A stretch of 51,791 nt of DNA from CAVTJL01 sp963735065 (GCA_963735065.1 CAVTJL010000002.1:1-51791); one strand, 5' to 3'. Shown: positions 17,757-27,454, counted from the first letter of the stretch. The notes: generated from the letters alone by a model not told the origin. Numbers and translations: made by a program.

Positions 17757-19877
17757 TCAGGCAAGGCCCAGGGCGGTGACGAGCATATCGATCGCCTTGA
17801 TGCCGACGAACGGCACGACGAGGCCGCCCAGGCCGTAGATCAGGAGGTTCCAGCGCAGCAGGGCGGCCGGGCTCACCCGGCGATACTGCACGCCGCGCAG
17901 CGCCAGCGGGATCAGGGCGACGATGACGAGCGCGTTGAAGATGATGGCGGAGAGGATGGCGCTTTGCGGCGAGCGCAGGCCCATGACGTTGAGCGCCTGG
18001 AGCTGCGGGTAGAAGGCGACGAACATCGCCGGGATGATCGCGAAATATTTGGCGACGTCGTTGGCGATCGAGAAGGTGGTGAGGGCGCCGCGGGTCATCA
18101 GCAGCTGCTTGCCGATCGCCACGATCTCGATGAGCTTGGTGGGATCGCTGTCGAGATCGACCATGTTGCCGGCCTCGCGCGCGGCCATCGTGCCGGTGTT
18201 CATGGCGACGCCCACATCGGCCTGGGCCAGCGCTGGCGCATCGTTCGTCCCGTCCCCGCACATCGCCACGAGCTTGCCCTGGGCCTGCTCGCGCCGGATC
18301 AGCTCGAGCTTGGCCTCGGGCGTCGCCTGGGCCAGGAAGTCGTCCACCCCGGCCTCGGCCGCGATCGCCGCTGCCGTCAGCGCGTTGTCACCAGTGATCA
18401 TCACGGTGCGGATGCCCATCGCCCTGAGCTCGGCGAAGCGCTCCTTGATGCCGCCCTTGACGATGTCCTTGAGATGGATGACGCCCAGCAGGCGCGCGTC
18501 CTGCGCCACCACGAGCGGCGTGCCGCCCGCCTTGGCGATCCGCTCGACGACCTGCTGCAGCTCGGCCTCCGTGGCCCGGTCGGCCCTGCCGCCCTGCGCG
18601 CGAACATGCGCCAGGACCGCGTCGGCAGCACCCTTGCGGATCGAGGTGAGGGCGGTGGAGGCGGTGGACGCGCCGCCCGTGCCGCCGGGCTCGGGCCGCT
18701 CGAGATCGATGCCGCTCATGCGGGTCTGCGCCGTGAACGGCACGAAGCGGCTGTGCAGGGGCGCCATGTCGCGGCCGCGAATGCCGTAGCGCTCCTTGGC
18801 CAGCACGACGATCGAGCGGCCCTCGGGCGTCTCGTCGGGCAGCGAGGAGAGCTGGGCCGCGTCGGCGAGCTCGCGCTCGGTCGTGCCGCCCACCGGCACG
18901 AGCTCGGTCGCCTGCCGGTTGCCCAGCGTGATCGTGCCGGTCTTGTCGAGCAGCAGCGTGTCCACATCGCCCGCGGCCTCGACCGCGCGCCCGGACATGG
19001 CGAGCACGTTGAAGCGCACGAGGCGGTCCATGCCGGCGATGCCGATGGCCGAGAGAAGCGCCCCGATCGTGGTCGGGATCAGGGTCACGAAGAGCGCGGC
19101 CAGGACCAGGACCGATATCCTGCCGCCGGCATAGGCGGCGAAGGAGGGGATCGTCGCCACCGCGACGACGAAGATCAGCGTCATGCCGGCGAGGAGGATG
19201 TTGAGCGCTATCTCGTTGGGCGTCTTCTGGCGCTTGGCGCCCTCGACCAGGGCTATCATCCGGTCGAGGAAGGTCGAGCCCGGCGCTGCGGTGATGCGCA
19301 CCTTGATCCAGTCCGACGTGACGAGCGTGCCGCCGGTCACGGCCGAGCGGTCGCCGCCGCTCTCGCGGATCACCGGGGCCGATTCGCCGGTGATGGCGGC
19401 CTCGTTGACCGAGGCCACACCTTCGATGACCTCGCCGTCGCTCGGGATCAGATCGCCCGTCTCGACGAGCACGACGTCGCCGACCTTGAGACGCGATGCC
19501 GGCACCTCCTGCCAGCTCGACGCGTGGAGCGAGGCCAGAAGCTTGGCCACCGTCTCGGTCTTGGCGCGACGCAGGGTGGCCGCCTGGGCCTTGCCGCGGC
19601 CCTCGGCCACGGCCTCGGCGAGGTTGGCGAAAAGAAGCGTGAACCACAGCCAAAGGACGATCTGGAACGAGAACCCCAGATGGCCGCGGCCGCTCAGGAG
19701 GTCGCGCAGGACCAGCACCGTGGTCAGCACCACGACCAGCTCGACCACGAACATCACCGGATTGCGGGCCATCGCCCGCGGGTCGAGCTTCTTGAACGAC
19801 TGGACGATGGCGGGGGCGAGGATCGCCGGGTCGAGCATCGAGACCGACGGCGCCCGCCTGCGGGCCTGGCCGTGCAT
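17757..19877 (-). CDS. kdpB: KdpB, K+-transporting P-type ATPase catalytic subunit
   Basis: This 706-residue P-type ATPase hydrolyses ATP to drive K+ uptake through KdpA. The actuator loop AAITGESAPVI, the phosphorylation motif LLLDKTGTITLGN, KGAADAVLAH of the nucleotide domain and MCGDGTNDAPALAQADVGVAM at the hinge are intact. Length is normal (about 680-700) with a slightly long N-terminus. It sits 14 bases after kdpA and just before kdpC. Confidence 0.96.
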   Translation of the reverse strand: MHGQARRRAPSVSMLDPAILAPAIVQSFKKLDPRAMARNPVMFVVELVVVLTTVLVLRDLLSGRGHLGFSFQIVLWLWFTLLFANLAEAVAEGRGKAQAATLRRAKTETVAKLLASLHASSWQEVPASRLKVGDVVLVETGDLIPSDGEVIEGVASVNEAAITGESAPVIRESGGDRSAVTGGTLVTSDWIKVRITAAPGSTFLDRMIALVEGAKRQKTPNEIALNILLAGMTLIFVVAVATIPSFAAYAGGRISVLVLAALFVTLIPTTIGALLSAIGIAGMDRLVRFNVLAMSGRAVEAAGDVDTLLLDKTGTITLGNRQATELVPVGGTTERELADAAQLSSLPDETPEGRSIVVLAKERYGIRGRDMAPLHSRFVPFTAQTRMSGIDLERPEPGGTGGASTASTALTSIRKGAADAVLAHVRAQGGRADRATEAELQQVVERIAKAGGTPLVVAQDARLLGVIHLKDIVKGGIKERFAELRAMGIRTVMITGDNALTAAAIAAEAGVDDFLAQATPEAKLELIRREQAQGKLVAMCGDGTNDAPALAQADVGVAMNTGTMAAREAGNMVDLDSDPTKLIEIVAIGKQLLMTRGALTTFSIANDVAKYFAIIPAMFVAFYPQLQALNVMGLRSPQSAILSAIIFNALVIVALIPLALRGVQYRRVSPAALLRWNLLIYGLGGLVVPFVGIKAIDMLVTALGLA

Positions 19878-19891
19878 GCGCTGGCTCCCGA

Positions 19892-21619
19892 TCAGTAGAG
19901 GAGGCCGGCGTTCATGGCGAGGTGCTCCTGGATCGGGCCCAGCGCCAGCGCCGGAAAGAAGGTGAGGCCGCCCACGATGAGGATGACGCCGACGAGCAGC
20001 CCGACGAACAGCGGCCCGTGCGTCGGGAAGCTCCCGCCCGTCGCGGGCAGTCTCTTCTTCGCCGCGAGCGAGCCTGCGACCGCCAGCATCGGAACGATCA
20101 CCATGAACCGGCCGGCCAGCATCGCGAGCGCGAGGGTGAGGTCATAAAAGAGGCTGTCGGCCGAGAGCCCGGCGAAGGCGCTGCCGTTGTTGCCGGTGGC
20201 GGAGCTGAAGGCATAGAGGATCTCGGTGAAGCCGTGCGGGCCCCGGTTCGCGATGCCGGCCTGCCCCGCCGGCACCACCGCGGCGATCGCGGTGAGGCCG
20301 AGGAAGAAGAGGGGCAGGACGAGCACCGCCAGCATCGTCATCTTGACCTCGCGCGCCTCGAGCTTCTTGCCCACATATTCGGGCGTGCGCCCGACCATCA
20401 GGCCGGCCACGAAGATCGTGATGATGACGAACAGCAGCATGCCGTAGAGCCCGGCGCCGACACCGCCGACGATGATCTCGCCGAGGTCCATGTTGATGAG
20501 CGGGATCATCCCGCCCAGGGGCGTGAAGCTGTCGTGCATGGCGTTGACGGCACCCGACGAGGCGTCGGTCGTCACGGTGGCGAAGAGGGCCGAGCCGGCG
20601 ATGCCGAAGCGCGTCTCCTTGCCCTCCATGTTGCCGCCCGGCTGCAGCGGCGAGGGGGCGCTCTCCACCCCCAGGGCCGTGACCGCCGGATTGCCCTGGG
20701 CCTCGGCCCAGTAGGTGACGCCGACACCGGCGAGGAAAAGAAAGCCCATGGCGGCGAGGATGGCCCAGCCCTGGCGCTGGTCGCCCACCATGCGCCCGAA
20801 GACGTTGGTGAGCCCGGCGCCGATGGCGAAGATCAGGACGAGCTGGACCAGGTTCGAGAAGGGGGTGGGGTTCTCGAAGGGATGGGCGGAGTTGGCGTTG
20901 AAGAAGCCGCCGCCGTTGGTGCCCAGCAGCTTGATGGCCTCCTGGGAGGCCACCGGGCCCAGGGCGATCGTCTGCCGGGCGCCCTCGAGCGTGGTCGCGT
21001 GCGCATAGGGGGCCAAGGTCTGCGGCACGCCCAGCCAGACGAAGAGCAGTGCTGCGACGATCGAGATCGGCAGCAGCAAATAGAGCGTGCAGCGCGTGAT
21101 ATCGACCCAGAAATTGCCGATGGTCTGCGCCGACCGCCGCGCGAAGCCGCGGATGAGCGCGATCGCCAGCACGATGCCGGTGGCGGCCGAGAGGAAGTTC
21201 TGAACGGTCAGCGCCGCCATCTGCACGAGGTAGCTCATCGTGCTTTCGCCGGCGTAGCTCTGCCAGTTCGTGTTGGTCGTGAAGCTGACCGCGGTGTTGA
21301 GTGCCAGACCGGGCGCTACCGGACCCAGGCCCTGCGGGTCGAAGGGAAGGAGATGCTGCAGGCGCTGCAGCGCATAGACGGCAAGGCAGCCGACGAGGCT
21401 CAGCGCCAGCATGGCCAGGGCATAGGTCGCCCATGGCTGCTCGCGCTCGGCATCGATGCCGGCCAGGCGGTAGAGCAGCCGCTCGACGGGTGCCACGACC
21501 GGTGTCAGCAGCGTGCGCTCGCCCGCGAAGACCCGTGTCATGTAGGCGCCGAGCGGCAGCACCAGGGCGGCCACGATGCCGGCAAAGACGAGGATCTGGA
21601 TCCAGCCGAGAACGGTCAT
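19892..21619 (-). CDS. kdpA: KdpA, K+-transporting ATPase channel-like subunit
   Basis: This 575-residue polytopic subunit binds and translocates K+. It contains four selectivity-filter-like repeats, for example TNTNWQSY, GTNGGGFFNANSAHPFENP, and SATGNNGSAFAGL near the C-terminal part. ATG 21619 is preceded by GAGGG about nine bases upstream. kdpF ends 12 bases before it. Confidence 0.96.
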   Translation of the reverse strand: MTVLGWIQILVFAGIVAALVLPLGAYMTRVFAGERTLLTPVVAPVERLLYRLAGIDAEREQPWATYALAMLALSLVGCLAVYALQRLQHLLPFDPQGLGPVAPGLALNTAVSFTTNTNWQSYAGESTMSYLVQMAALTVQNFLSAATGIVLAIALIRGFARRSAQTIGNFWVDITRCTLYLLLPISIVAALLFVWLGVPQTLAPYAHATTLEGARQTIALGPVASQEAIKLLGTNGGGFFNANSAHPFENPTPFSNLVQLVLIFAIGAGLTNVFGRMVGDQRQGWAILAAMGFLFLAGVGVTYWAEAQGNPAVTALGVESAPSPLQPGGNMEGKETRFGIAGSALFATVTTDASSGAVNAMHDSFTPLGGMIPLINMDLGEIIVGGVGAGLYGMLLFVIITIFVAGLMVGRTPEYVGKKLEAREVKMTMLAVLVLPLFFLGLTAIAAVVPAGQAGIANRGPHGFTEILYAFSSATGNNGSAFAGLSADSLFYDLTLALAMLAGRFMVIVPMLAVAGSLAAKKRLPATGGSFPTHGPLFVGLLVGVILIVGGLTFFPALALGPIQEHLAMNAGLLY

Positions 21620-21631
21620 GTCGGGCTGCCC

Positions 21632-21721
21632 TCAGAACCACTCGGGCCGCAGCAGGGCCAGGAGCAGGTAGCCGAGGATGATCAGGGCGCAGAGGCTGCC
21701 CAGCGTGAGGTCGAGGATCAT
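21632..21721 (-). CDS. kdpF: KdpF, small membrane subunit of the K+ ATPase
   Basis: A 29-codon frame immediately before kdpA. The product is a single hydrophobic helix (LGSLCALIILGYLLLALLRP) ending in the KdpF-typical PEWF. KdpF is a lipid-like stabiliser of the KdpABC complex. Position, length and C-terminal motif make the call strong despite its small size. It follows the preceding 27-codon frame by only four bases. Confidence 0.88.
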   Translation of the reverse strand: MILDLTLGSLCALIILGYLLLALLRPEWF

Positions 21722-21725
21722 GGTC

Positions 21726-21809
21726 TCAGGCCCGCTCGCACGCGGCCACATAAAGGGCCATCAGGGCGAAGCCGCCGACGATCAGCGCCACCATCAAGAG
21801 ATCGAGCAT
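21726..21809 (-). CDS. Uncharacterised 27-residue membrane miniprotein at the head of the kdp operon
   Basis: The frame ATG 21809 to TGA 21726 encodes one predicted membrane helix (DLLMVALIVGGFALMALYVA) with a charged end CERA. It ends four bases before kdpF and lies downstream of the proposed KdpE site. Similar tiny helices with a YV-x-x-CER type end precede kdpF in other bacteria as far as I recall, so it is probably a real co-translated component. The ribosome site is weak. No function is known. Confidence 0.6.
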   Translation of the reverse strand: MLDLLMVALIVGGFALMALYVAACERA

Positions 21810-21891
21810 CGAAAGTCTCACTGCCTGTTCGGCTGTGGCAGTGAGGTACGACCGGGCCGCTAAAGGCGCGATGGGCGTCGCGGCGGCGCCC

Positions 21892-21908
21892 TATAAAGAA
21901 AGCATAAA
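21892..21908 (-). promoter_or_regulatory. Predicted KdpE operator upstream of the kdp operon
   Basis: On the operon strand this reads TTTATG-CTTTC-TTTATA, two near-identical hexamers with a five-base spacer. It closely resembles the E. coli KdpE site (TTTATA-CTTTT-TTTACA type). It is a conspicuous AT-rich island in GC-rich DNA, about 83 bases upstream of the first kdp frame. Confidence 0.65.
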
Positions 21909-21943
21909 TGCCGCCTGTCGGCCGGGCGGCCCGCAGGCCTCGT

Positions 21944-23069
21944 CTAGCGCGCCGCTGCCAGGGTCGCGCGGAGGCGACGCAGGGTCAGGATGAAGAAGAC
22001 GGCGCCGAGCAGCGCCATGCCGAGCAGCTGGGGCCAGACGATGCCCAGGCCGGCATCGCGATAGAGGACGGCCTGGGCGAAGGTGACGAAATGCGCCGAC
22101 GGCAGGACCTGCACCGCGGTCTGCAGGAAGGGCGGCATGCTCTCGATCGGCGTCCGGCCGCCCGAGAGCATGTTCATCACGACGAAGACGGGGATCGAGA
22201 GCAGGCCGAACTGCGGCATGGTCGTGGCGATGGTCGAGAGCAGGATGCCCAGCGCCATGATCGCAAAGAGATAGACGCCGGCACCGAGCGCGAAGAGGGC
22301 GAGCGAGCCCGCGATCGGTATGCCCAGGAAGCCCTGGACGACGATCTCCAGCGACAAGCAGGGCCGCGATCACGATGACGAGCCCGTTGGCCCAGATCTT
22401 CGCCAGCATGATCTCGCAGGACGTCACCGGCATGACCAGCAGATGCTCGAGCGTGCCGTGCTCCCGCTCGCGGATCACGGCGGCACCGCCCAGGATGATC
22501 GCCAGCACGGTCACATTGTCCAGGATCTGCATGACCGCGAGGAACCAGCTCGAATGGAGGTTCGGGTTGTACATGGCGCGGATCTGCAGGCTCACGGGCG
22601 CGCCCGCCTGGCCCTCGGCACGGCCGACGAACGTCAGGAGCTCGGTGTTGACGATGCTCTGGATGTAGCCGGCGCCGGTGCCGGCGATCGTCATCGCGGT
22701 CGCATCGACGTTGAGCTGCAGGACGGGATCGCGCCCGGCCAGCACGTCCTTCTCGAAGCCCGGCGGGATGTCGAGCACGAAGGTGTAGCGGCCGGCGTCC
22801 ATGGCGGCATCGACCGCCTTGATGTCGATCAGCCTGGGCGGCTGGAAATAGGGCTGCAGGAAGGCGCCGGCGATCGCCGTCGACAGCACCGAATGGTCCT
22901 CGTCGACGATCGCGATCGAGGCGTTGCGCAGCTCGGTCTGGACGTTGTGCGCCACGCTGTAGACCGAGAAGGTGAAGGTGAAGACGATGAGGCCCATGAG
23001 CACGGGATCGGCCAGCAGGCTGTAGATCTCCTTGATGCCCAGCCTGTAGACGTTGGCGATCCGGCGCAT
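21944..23069 (-). pseudogene. ABC-2 type transport permease (YhhJ-like), single frameshift
   Basis: The N-terminal part (MRRIANVYRLGIKEIYSLLADP, then an extracytoplasmic domain) and the first inner helices up to ANGLVIVIAALL are in one frame. The rest (SLEIVVQGFLGIPIAGSLALF, then LSTIATTMPQFGLLSIPVFVVMNMLSGGRTPIESMP) is in the next frame. One surplus A in the AA at 22356-22357 accounts for the shift, since GCC CTG CTG TCG CTG GAG would restore it. Restored length is about 374 residues, normal for YhhJ. It starts four bases after rbbA. With the HlyD-like and RbbA-like partners it would form an export pump. Confidence 0.85.
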
Positions 23070-23073
23070 CGGC

Positions 23074-25806
23074 TCAGCGCTCCTGGCGGCTCAGCAGCAG
23101 GGTCGCGATGGCCCAAAAGACGAGGCAGAAGACGATCAGGGCGAGGATGCTCGGCAGCAGCGCCGCAAAGCCCAGCCCCTTGTTGAACACGCCGGCGCTG
23201 ATCCGCTGGAAGTAGAGGGCCGGAAAGGCGTGGCCGACCACCGCACCGGCACCGGTCACCGTCGATGCCGGATAGAGCATGCCCGAGAAGTTGACCGTCG
23301 GGATCATGACGATGATGGAGCTCGCGAAGATCGCGGCGATCTGCGAGCGCACGAAGGTCGAGACGACGAGCCCGAAGCCCGTGGCGGCCGTGACGTAGGC
23401 CAGGGCCCCCAGGGTCAATGCCGGCACGCTGCCCGGCAGGTCCAGGCCGAAGACTGCCAGCATCATCGGCACCAGGAGAGCAAAGCTCATCATGGCGAGG
23501 GCCACATAGGGCAGCTGCTTGCCCAGCAGGAACTCGAGGCGCCCGGCCGGCGCCGCATAGAGGTTGACGATCGAGCCCAGCTCCTTCTCGCGCACGACGC
23601 CCAGGGCCGTCAGCATCGCCGGGATCATGATCAAGAGCATCATCAGCACGCCCGGCGGGATGGCGTACTGGGAGCGGAAGGCCTGGTTGTAGCGAAAGCG
23701 CGGCTCGACACTCGCCGGGTAGTAGCGCGGCGTCTCGCCGGTCTCGCGCATCGCAAGGTCGGCCAGGTAGGCCGAGAGCACGCCCTGCGCGTAGCTGCGG
23801 ACGGTCTCGGCCCGGTTGGTGTTGGAGCCGTCGAGCCACACGCCGACCTCGGGCGTGCGTCCGGTCAGGAGGTCGCGCCCGAAGCTCGGCGGTACCACGA
23901 TGGCGAGCGAGATCTCGCCGGCCCGCATCCGACGGTCGAGATCGGCGAAGCTCGCGAGCGGCGGGCGCTGGGCGAAGTAGCGCGAGCTCGAAAGCGCCTC
24001 GAGCAGCATCTCGCTCTCGCGCGAGCGGTCCTCGTCGAGGGCGGCGTAGGACAGCCGCTCGACGTCGAAGGTGATGCCGAAGCCGATCGCCAGCATCAGG
24101 ACGAGCGGGCCCAGAAGGGCGAAGGCGATGCGGATGGGGTCGCGCGCGATCTCCATCGCCTCGCGCCGGGCGAAGGCCCAGATCCGCGACGGCGAGAGCC
24201 CGCCTCGGCCTGGCGCATGCTGCCTCACCGGCGAGGGCAGCTCGGGCGGCCGTGCTTCGGTCACGGCCTCGGCCCCGGCGGCCTCGAGGCAGGCGATGAA
24301 CGCCTCCTCGAGCGAGCCGCCTCCGTGCTGCAGGCGCAGCGCCTCCGGGCTGCCCTGGGCCAGCACCTTGCCCGCGTGCATCAGCGAGATGCGATCGCAG
24401 CGCTCCGCCTCGTTCATGAAGTGGGTCGAGATGAAGATCGTGACACCGTCCTGGCGGGACAGCTCGATCAGCAGCGCCCAGAAACCGTCGCGGGCGATCG
24501 GATCGACACCGGAGGTGGGCTCGTCGAGGATCAGGATCTCGGGCTTGTGCAGCACCGCCACGGCGAGCTGGAGGCGCTGGCGCACGCCCAGCGGCAGGCT
24601 CTCGGGCACCTCGCCCGCCGCCTCGCCGAGGTCGAACCGCTCGATCAGCTCCGCGACACGGGCGGTGCGCTGCTCCTTGGGCAGATGAAAAAGCTGGGCG
24701 TGCAGCTCCAGATTGTGCCGCACCGTCAGCTCGGCATAGAGCGAGAAGGACTGCGACATGTAGCCGACGCGCCGGCGTGCCGCCATGCCGTCCGCGTCGA
24801 TGGGCCTGCCGAAGAGCCGCGCCTCGCCCTCGCTGGCGGTGAGAAGGCCCGTCAGCATCTTCATCGTGGTGGTCTTGCCGCAGCCGTTCGAGCCGAGAAA
24901 TCCGAAGATCTCGCCGGGCTCGATGCGGAAGCTCACATGGTCGACGGCCGTGAAGCTGCCGAAGCGCATGGTGAGGCCCGAGGCCTCGATCGCCGGCGGG
25001 CCCGGCCGGGGCTGGCGCTGCGGCAGCGTCACCACACGGTGCCCCCGCCGTGCCGCCTCCGGCAGGAGGGCGACGAAAGCAGCCTCGAGCGTGTCGCCGC
25101 CGGCCTGGGCCATGAGGGCCGCGGGCGAGCCCTCGGCCAGGACGCGCCCGCCATGCATCGCGATCAGATGCTCGAAGCTCTCCGCCTCCGACATGTAGGC
25201 GGTGGCGACGACGACGCTCATGCCCGGCCGGCGCTGCCGCAGGCGCTGGATCAGCTCCCAGAAGCGCCGCCGCGAGAGCGGGTCCACGCCCGTCGTCGGC
25301 TCGTCCAGGATCAGGAGGTCGGGGTCGTGGATCAGCGCGCAGCACAGCGCCAGCTTCTGTTTCATCCCGCCCGAGAGCTTGCCGGCCTGGCGGTCGGCGA
25401 AGGGATCGAGGCCCGTGCCCTTCAAAAGCTCGTCGATGCGCTCGCTGCGCTCGGCCGCGGACTGGCCGTAGAGCCGCCCGAAGAAGTCGACGTTCTCGCG
25501 GACGGAGAGCGTGGGGTAGAGGTTCCTCCCCAGGCCCTGCGGCATGTAGGCGATCCGGGCGCAGACCGCGTTCCGGTGGCGCGCGTCGCCCATCGGGCCG
25601 CCGAGTGCGGTGACCTTGCCCGTCTGCAGCCGGCGCACGCCCGCGACGAGCCCCAAGAGCGTCGACTTGCCGACCCCGTCGGGTCCCACGAGCCCCACCA
25701 TCCGTCCCGCCGGGATCGCCAGCGACACGCCGTCCAGCGCCAGGGTGCCGCCATAGCGATGCGTCACGCCCTCCAGCGCGGCGATCGGCTCGGCCGGCAG
25801 CGTCAC
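23074..25806 (-). CDS. rbbA: Fused double ATPase and ABC-2 permease (RbbA/YhiH type)
   Basis: This 910-residue fusion has two ATP-binding cassettes and a C-terminal ABC-2 membrane domain. Cassette 1 has Walker A GPDGVGKST, signature LSGGMKQK and Walker B LLILDEPTTGVDP. Cassette 2 has GSNGCGKTT, a divergent signature LPLGVRQR (typical of this family) and LILDEPTSGVDP with STHFMNEAE. The membrane part starts near residue 540 (FARREAMEIARDPIRIAFA), has a large periplasmic loop and ends in five or six helices. The start is GTG 25806, overlapping the HlyD-like stop by four bases. RbbA was named for a ribosome-associated ATPase, but the operon here points to export. Confidence 0.9.
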   Translation of the reverse strand: MTLPAEPIAALEGVTHRYGGTLALDGVSLAIPAGRMVGLVGPDGVGKSTLLGLVAGVRRLQTGKVTALGGPMGDARHRNAVCARIAYMPQGLGRNLYPTLSVRENVDFFGRLYGQSAAERSERIDELLKGTGLDPFADRQAGKLSGGMKQKLALCCALIHDPDLLILDEPTTGVDPLSRRRFWELIQRLRQRRPGMSVVVATAYMSEAESFEHLIAMHGGRVLAEGSPAALMAQAGGDTLEAAFVALLPEAARRGHRVVTLPQRQPRPGPPAIEASGLTMRFGSFTAVDHVSFRIEPGEIFGFLGSNGCGKTTTMKMLTGLLTASEGEARLFGRPIDADGMAARRRVGYMSQSFSLYAELTVRHNLELHAQLFHLPKEQRTARVAELIERFDLGEAAGEVPESLPLGVRQRLQLAVAVLHKPEILILDEPTSGVDPIARDGFWALLIELSRQDGVTIFISTHFMNEAERCDRISLMHAGKVLAQGSPEALRLQHGGGSLEEAFIACLEAAGAEAVTEARPPELPSPVRQHAPGRGGLSPSRIWAFARREAMEIARDPIRIAFALLGPLVLMLAIGFGITFDVERLSYAALDEDRSRESEMLLEALSSSRYFAQRPPLASFADLDRRMRAGEISLAIVVPPSFGRDLLTGRTPEVGVWLDGSNTNRAETVRSYAQGVLSAYLADLAMRETGETPRYYPASVEPRFRYNQAFRSQYAIPPGVLMMLLIMIPAMLTALGVVREKELGSIVNLYAAPAGRLEFLLGKQLPYVALAMMSFALLVPMMLAVFGLDLPGSVPALTLGALAYVTAATGFGLVVSTFVRSQIAAIFASSIIVMIPTVNFSGMLYPASTVTGAGAVVGHAFPALYFQRISAGVFNKGLGFAALLPSILALIVFCLVFWAIATLLLSRQER

Positions 25807-26783
25807 GGCAGCTTGACCGCCAGCGATTCCGGCCAGGGCGCGCTCTTGACGATGCGCACCACCGCCACACCGGGCACGCCGGTCTTCACCACCTCCTGGT
25901 ATTTCAGGAGAATGTCGACCGGGATCTGCACGCGCACGCGGAACATCAGCTTCTCGCGCTCGCTCTCGGTCTCGACATATTTGGGCGTGAACTGGGCCTC
26001 CGAGGCGATGAAGGTCACCTTGGCCGGGATCACGTATTGCGGCGCCGCGTCGAGGATGATGCGCGCCTCGGCACCCATGGCCAGGCGCCCGGCCTGGTCG
26101 GTCGGCAGATAGATGTCCATGTAGACGTCGGTGAGATCCAGGAGCGAGATGACCCTGCCGCCCGCCGCCAGCACCTCGCCCGGCTCCGCCAGCCGGTACT
26201 GCACGCGGCCCTGGCGGGGTGCCGTCAGGGTGTAGTCCGCAAGGTTTGCCCTGAGCGCCGCGAGGCTCGCCTTCGCCGCCTCGATCGCCGCCTCGGCCGA
26301 GCTCACCTGCGCCTTGGCGGTGTTGAGCGCCGCCCCCGCCGTGATCTGCGCCGAGCGTCGCTGGTCCAGCGTCTCGCCCGTGGCATAGCCACGGCCGGCC
26401 AGGGTCTCCGACCGATTGAGCTCGGCCGTGGCGAGCTGCAGCTCGCCCTGGCGCTGGATCACCAGCGCCTGCGCCTGGACCAGCTCGTGCTCGGCCTGGC
26501 TGACGGCGGCCTCGGAGGCGCGCACCTGGGCCTCCAGCTCCGTCGCGTCCATGCGCGCGATCACCTGGCCCTGCTTGACCATCTGGCCTTCGTCGGCCAG
26601 CACCTCGGCCACGCGCCCGGCGAACTTCGTCGCCACGTCGATCCGATCCGCCTCGATCCGGCCGTTCGCCCTGGCGAACCCTTCCGGCAGGCTGTCTCGC
26701 TGCCTGGCCAGCCAGAGCCAGCCGCCAGCACCCAGGGCGGCCAGCACGACGACGATCAGCCCGATCCGAAATCCACGGCTCAT
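25803..26783 (-). CDS. HlyD-family membrane-fusion protein (YhiI-like)
   Basis: This 326-residue adaptor has an N-terminal membrane anchor (FRIGLIVVVLAALGAGGWLWL), a lipoyl half (NGRIEADRIDVATKFAGRVAEVL), a long coiled coil (about 85-200) and a second lipoyl/beta-barrel part (APRQGRVQYRLAEPGEVLAAGG). The start is ATG 26783 (MSRGFRIG); the longer upstream reading has no homology. It links the RbbA-like and YhhJ-like transporter to the periplasm or outer membrane. The three genes overlap or abut and form one operon; the substrate is unknown. Confidence 0.9.
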   Translation of the reverse strand: MSRGFRIGLIVVVLAALGAGGWLWLARQRDSLPEGFARANGRIEADRIDVATKFAGRVAEVLADEGQMVKQGQVIARMDATELEAQVRASEAAVSQAEHELVQAQALVIQRQGELQLATAELNRSETLAGRGYATGETLDQRRSAQITAGAALNTAKAQVSSAEAAIEAAKASLAALRANLADYTLTAPRQGRVQYRLAEPGEVLAAGGRVISLLDLTDVYMDIYLPTDQAGRLAMGAEARIILDAAPQYVIPAKVTFIASEAQFTPKYVETESEREKLMFRVRVQIPVDILLKYQEVVKTGVPGVAVVRIVKSAPWPESLAVKLP

Positions 26784-26993
26784 GAGCCCCAACTCTCTGC
26801 CGACATCGCTCCCGGCGCTCGTGCGGGCCGAGCGCTCTCTCCTTGGTCCCCGGAAGGCCATCGACACCACCATCTGCCGATCTGGCAAGGCGCTTGGTGC
26901 CGCATCGGCGGCTCAGGAGGATGGGGCGGGCGTCGCTGTGTCAGTGAGGCGGGCGCCTGGGCGAGGGGCAGGTCGCAGCGTGGGCCGCGCCCG

Positions 26994-27335
26994 TCATCGA
27001 TCGCTGCCGGGCCCGCCCCTCAGAAGATCGGGCTGTGCCAGGATCTCGTCCAGCGACCAGGCGCGCCCCGGAACGTTGCCCTCGAGCCCGTCGACGCAGC
27101 TGCAGGGGCTGCCGTGCGGCAGATCCGAGGCCGCCTCGCAAAAGCTCCGATGGGTGACGCACAGCATCTCGCGGCTGCTCGCGTCCGCGGGTGACGGCTG
27201 GGGCGCCGCGGGAGAGGCGGCGAGGCCGCCGTCGTTCGCCGCAACGAAAGCCAGCCCCCCGGCGGTCAAGCCCGCTGCAAGTAGAGACGATAGCAATCGA
27301 GGGGATCTATTCCACCTACGCATCTTTATGGCCAT
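26994..27335 (-). CDS. Small secreted Cys-containing protein of unknown function
   Basis: This 113-residue frame has a clear signal peptide (RLLSSLLAAGLTAGGLAFVAA) and a mature part with four Cys in the pattern C-x7-C-x11-C-x-C (LCVTHRSFC, then GSPCSCVDGLEGNV). The spacing and the Pro/Gly context recall small periplasmic proteins of unknown function seen in alphaproteobacteria, but no named family can be assigned. ATG 27335 or 27323 may be the start. It lies between two exporter operons on the same strand, with an AT-rich upstream region holding a 17-bp palindrome. Confidence 0.6.
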   Translation of the reverse strand: MAIKMRRWNRSPRLLSSLLAAGLTAGGLAFVAANDGGLAASPAAPQPSPADASSREMLCVTHRSFCEAASDLPHGSPCSCVDGLEGNVPGRAWSLDEILAQPDLLRGGPGSDR

Positions 27336-27454
27336 CTTACAAGACTATATCAACAGCGACCGATATGTACGGGCGGCAGGAAATTTCAATCGCAAACGAA
27401 GTGCAGATGGATCAACACAGAGTGTACGGAATCTCACTTGTGCCGATCGATACG

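Noticed and set aside
22829..26112. Very long open frames in other frames across rbbA
   Set aside because: They lack any domain and have low-complexity composition; the 910-residue RbbA reading explains the region.
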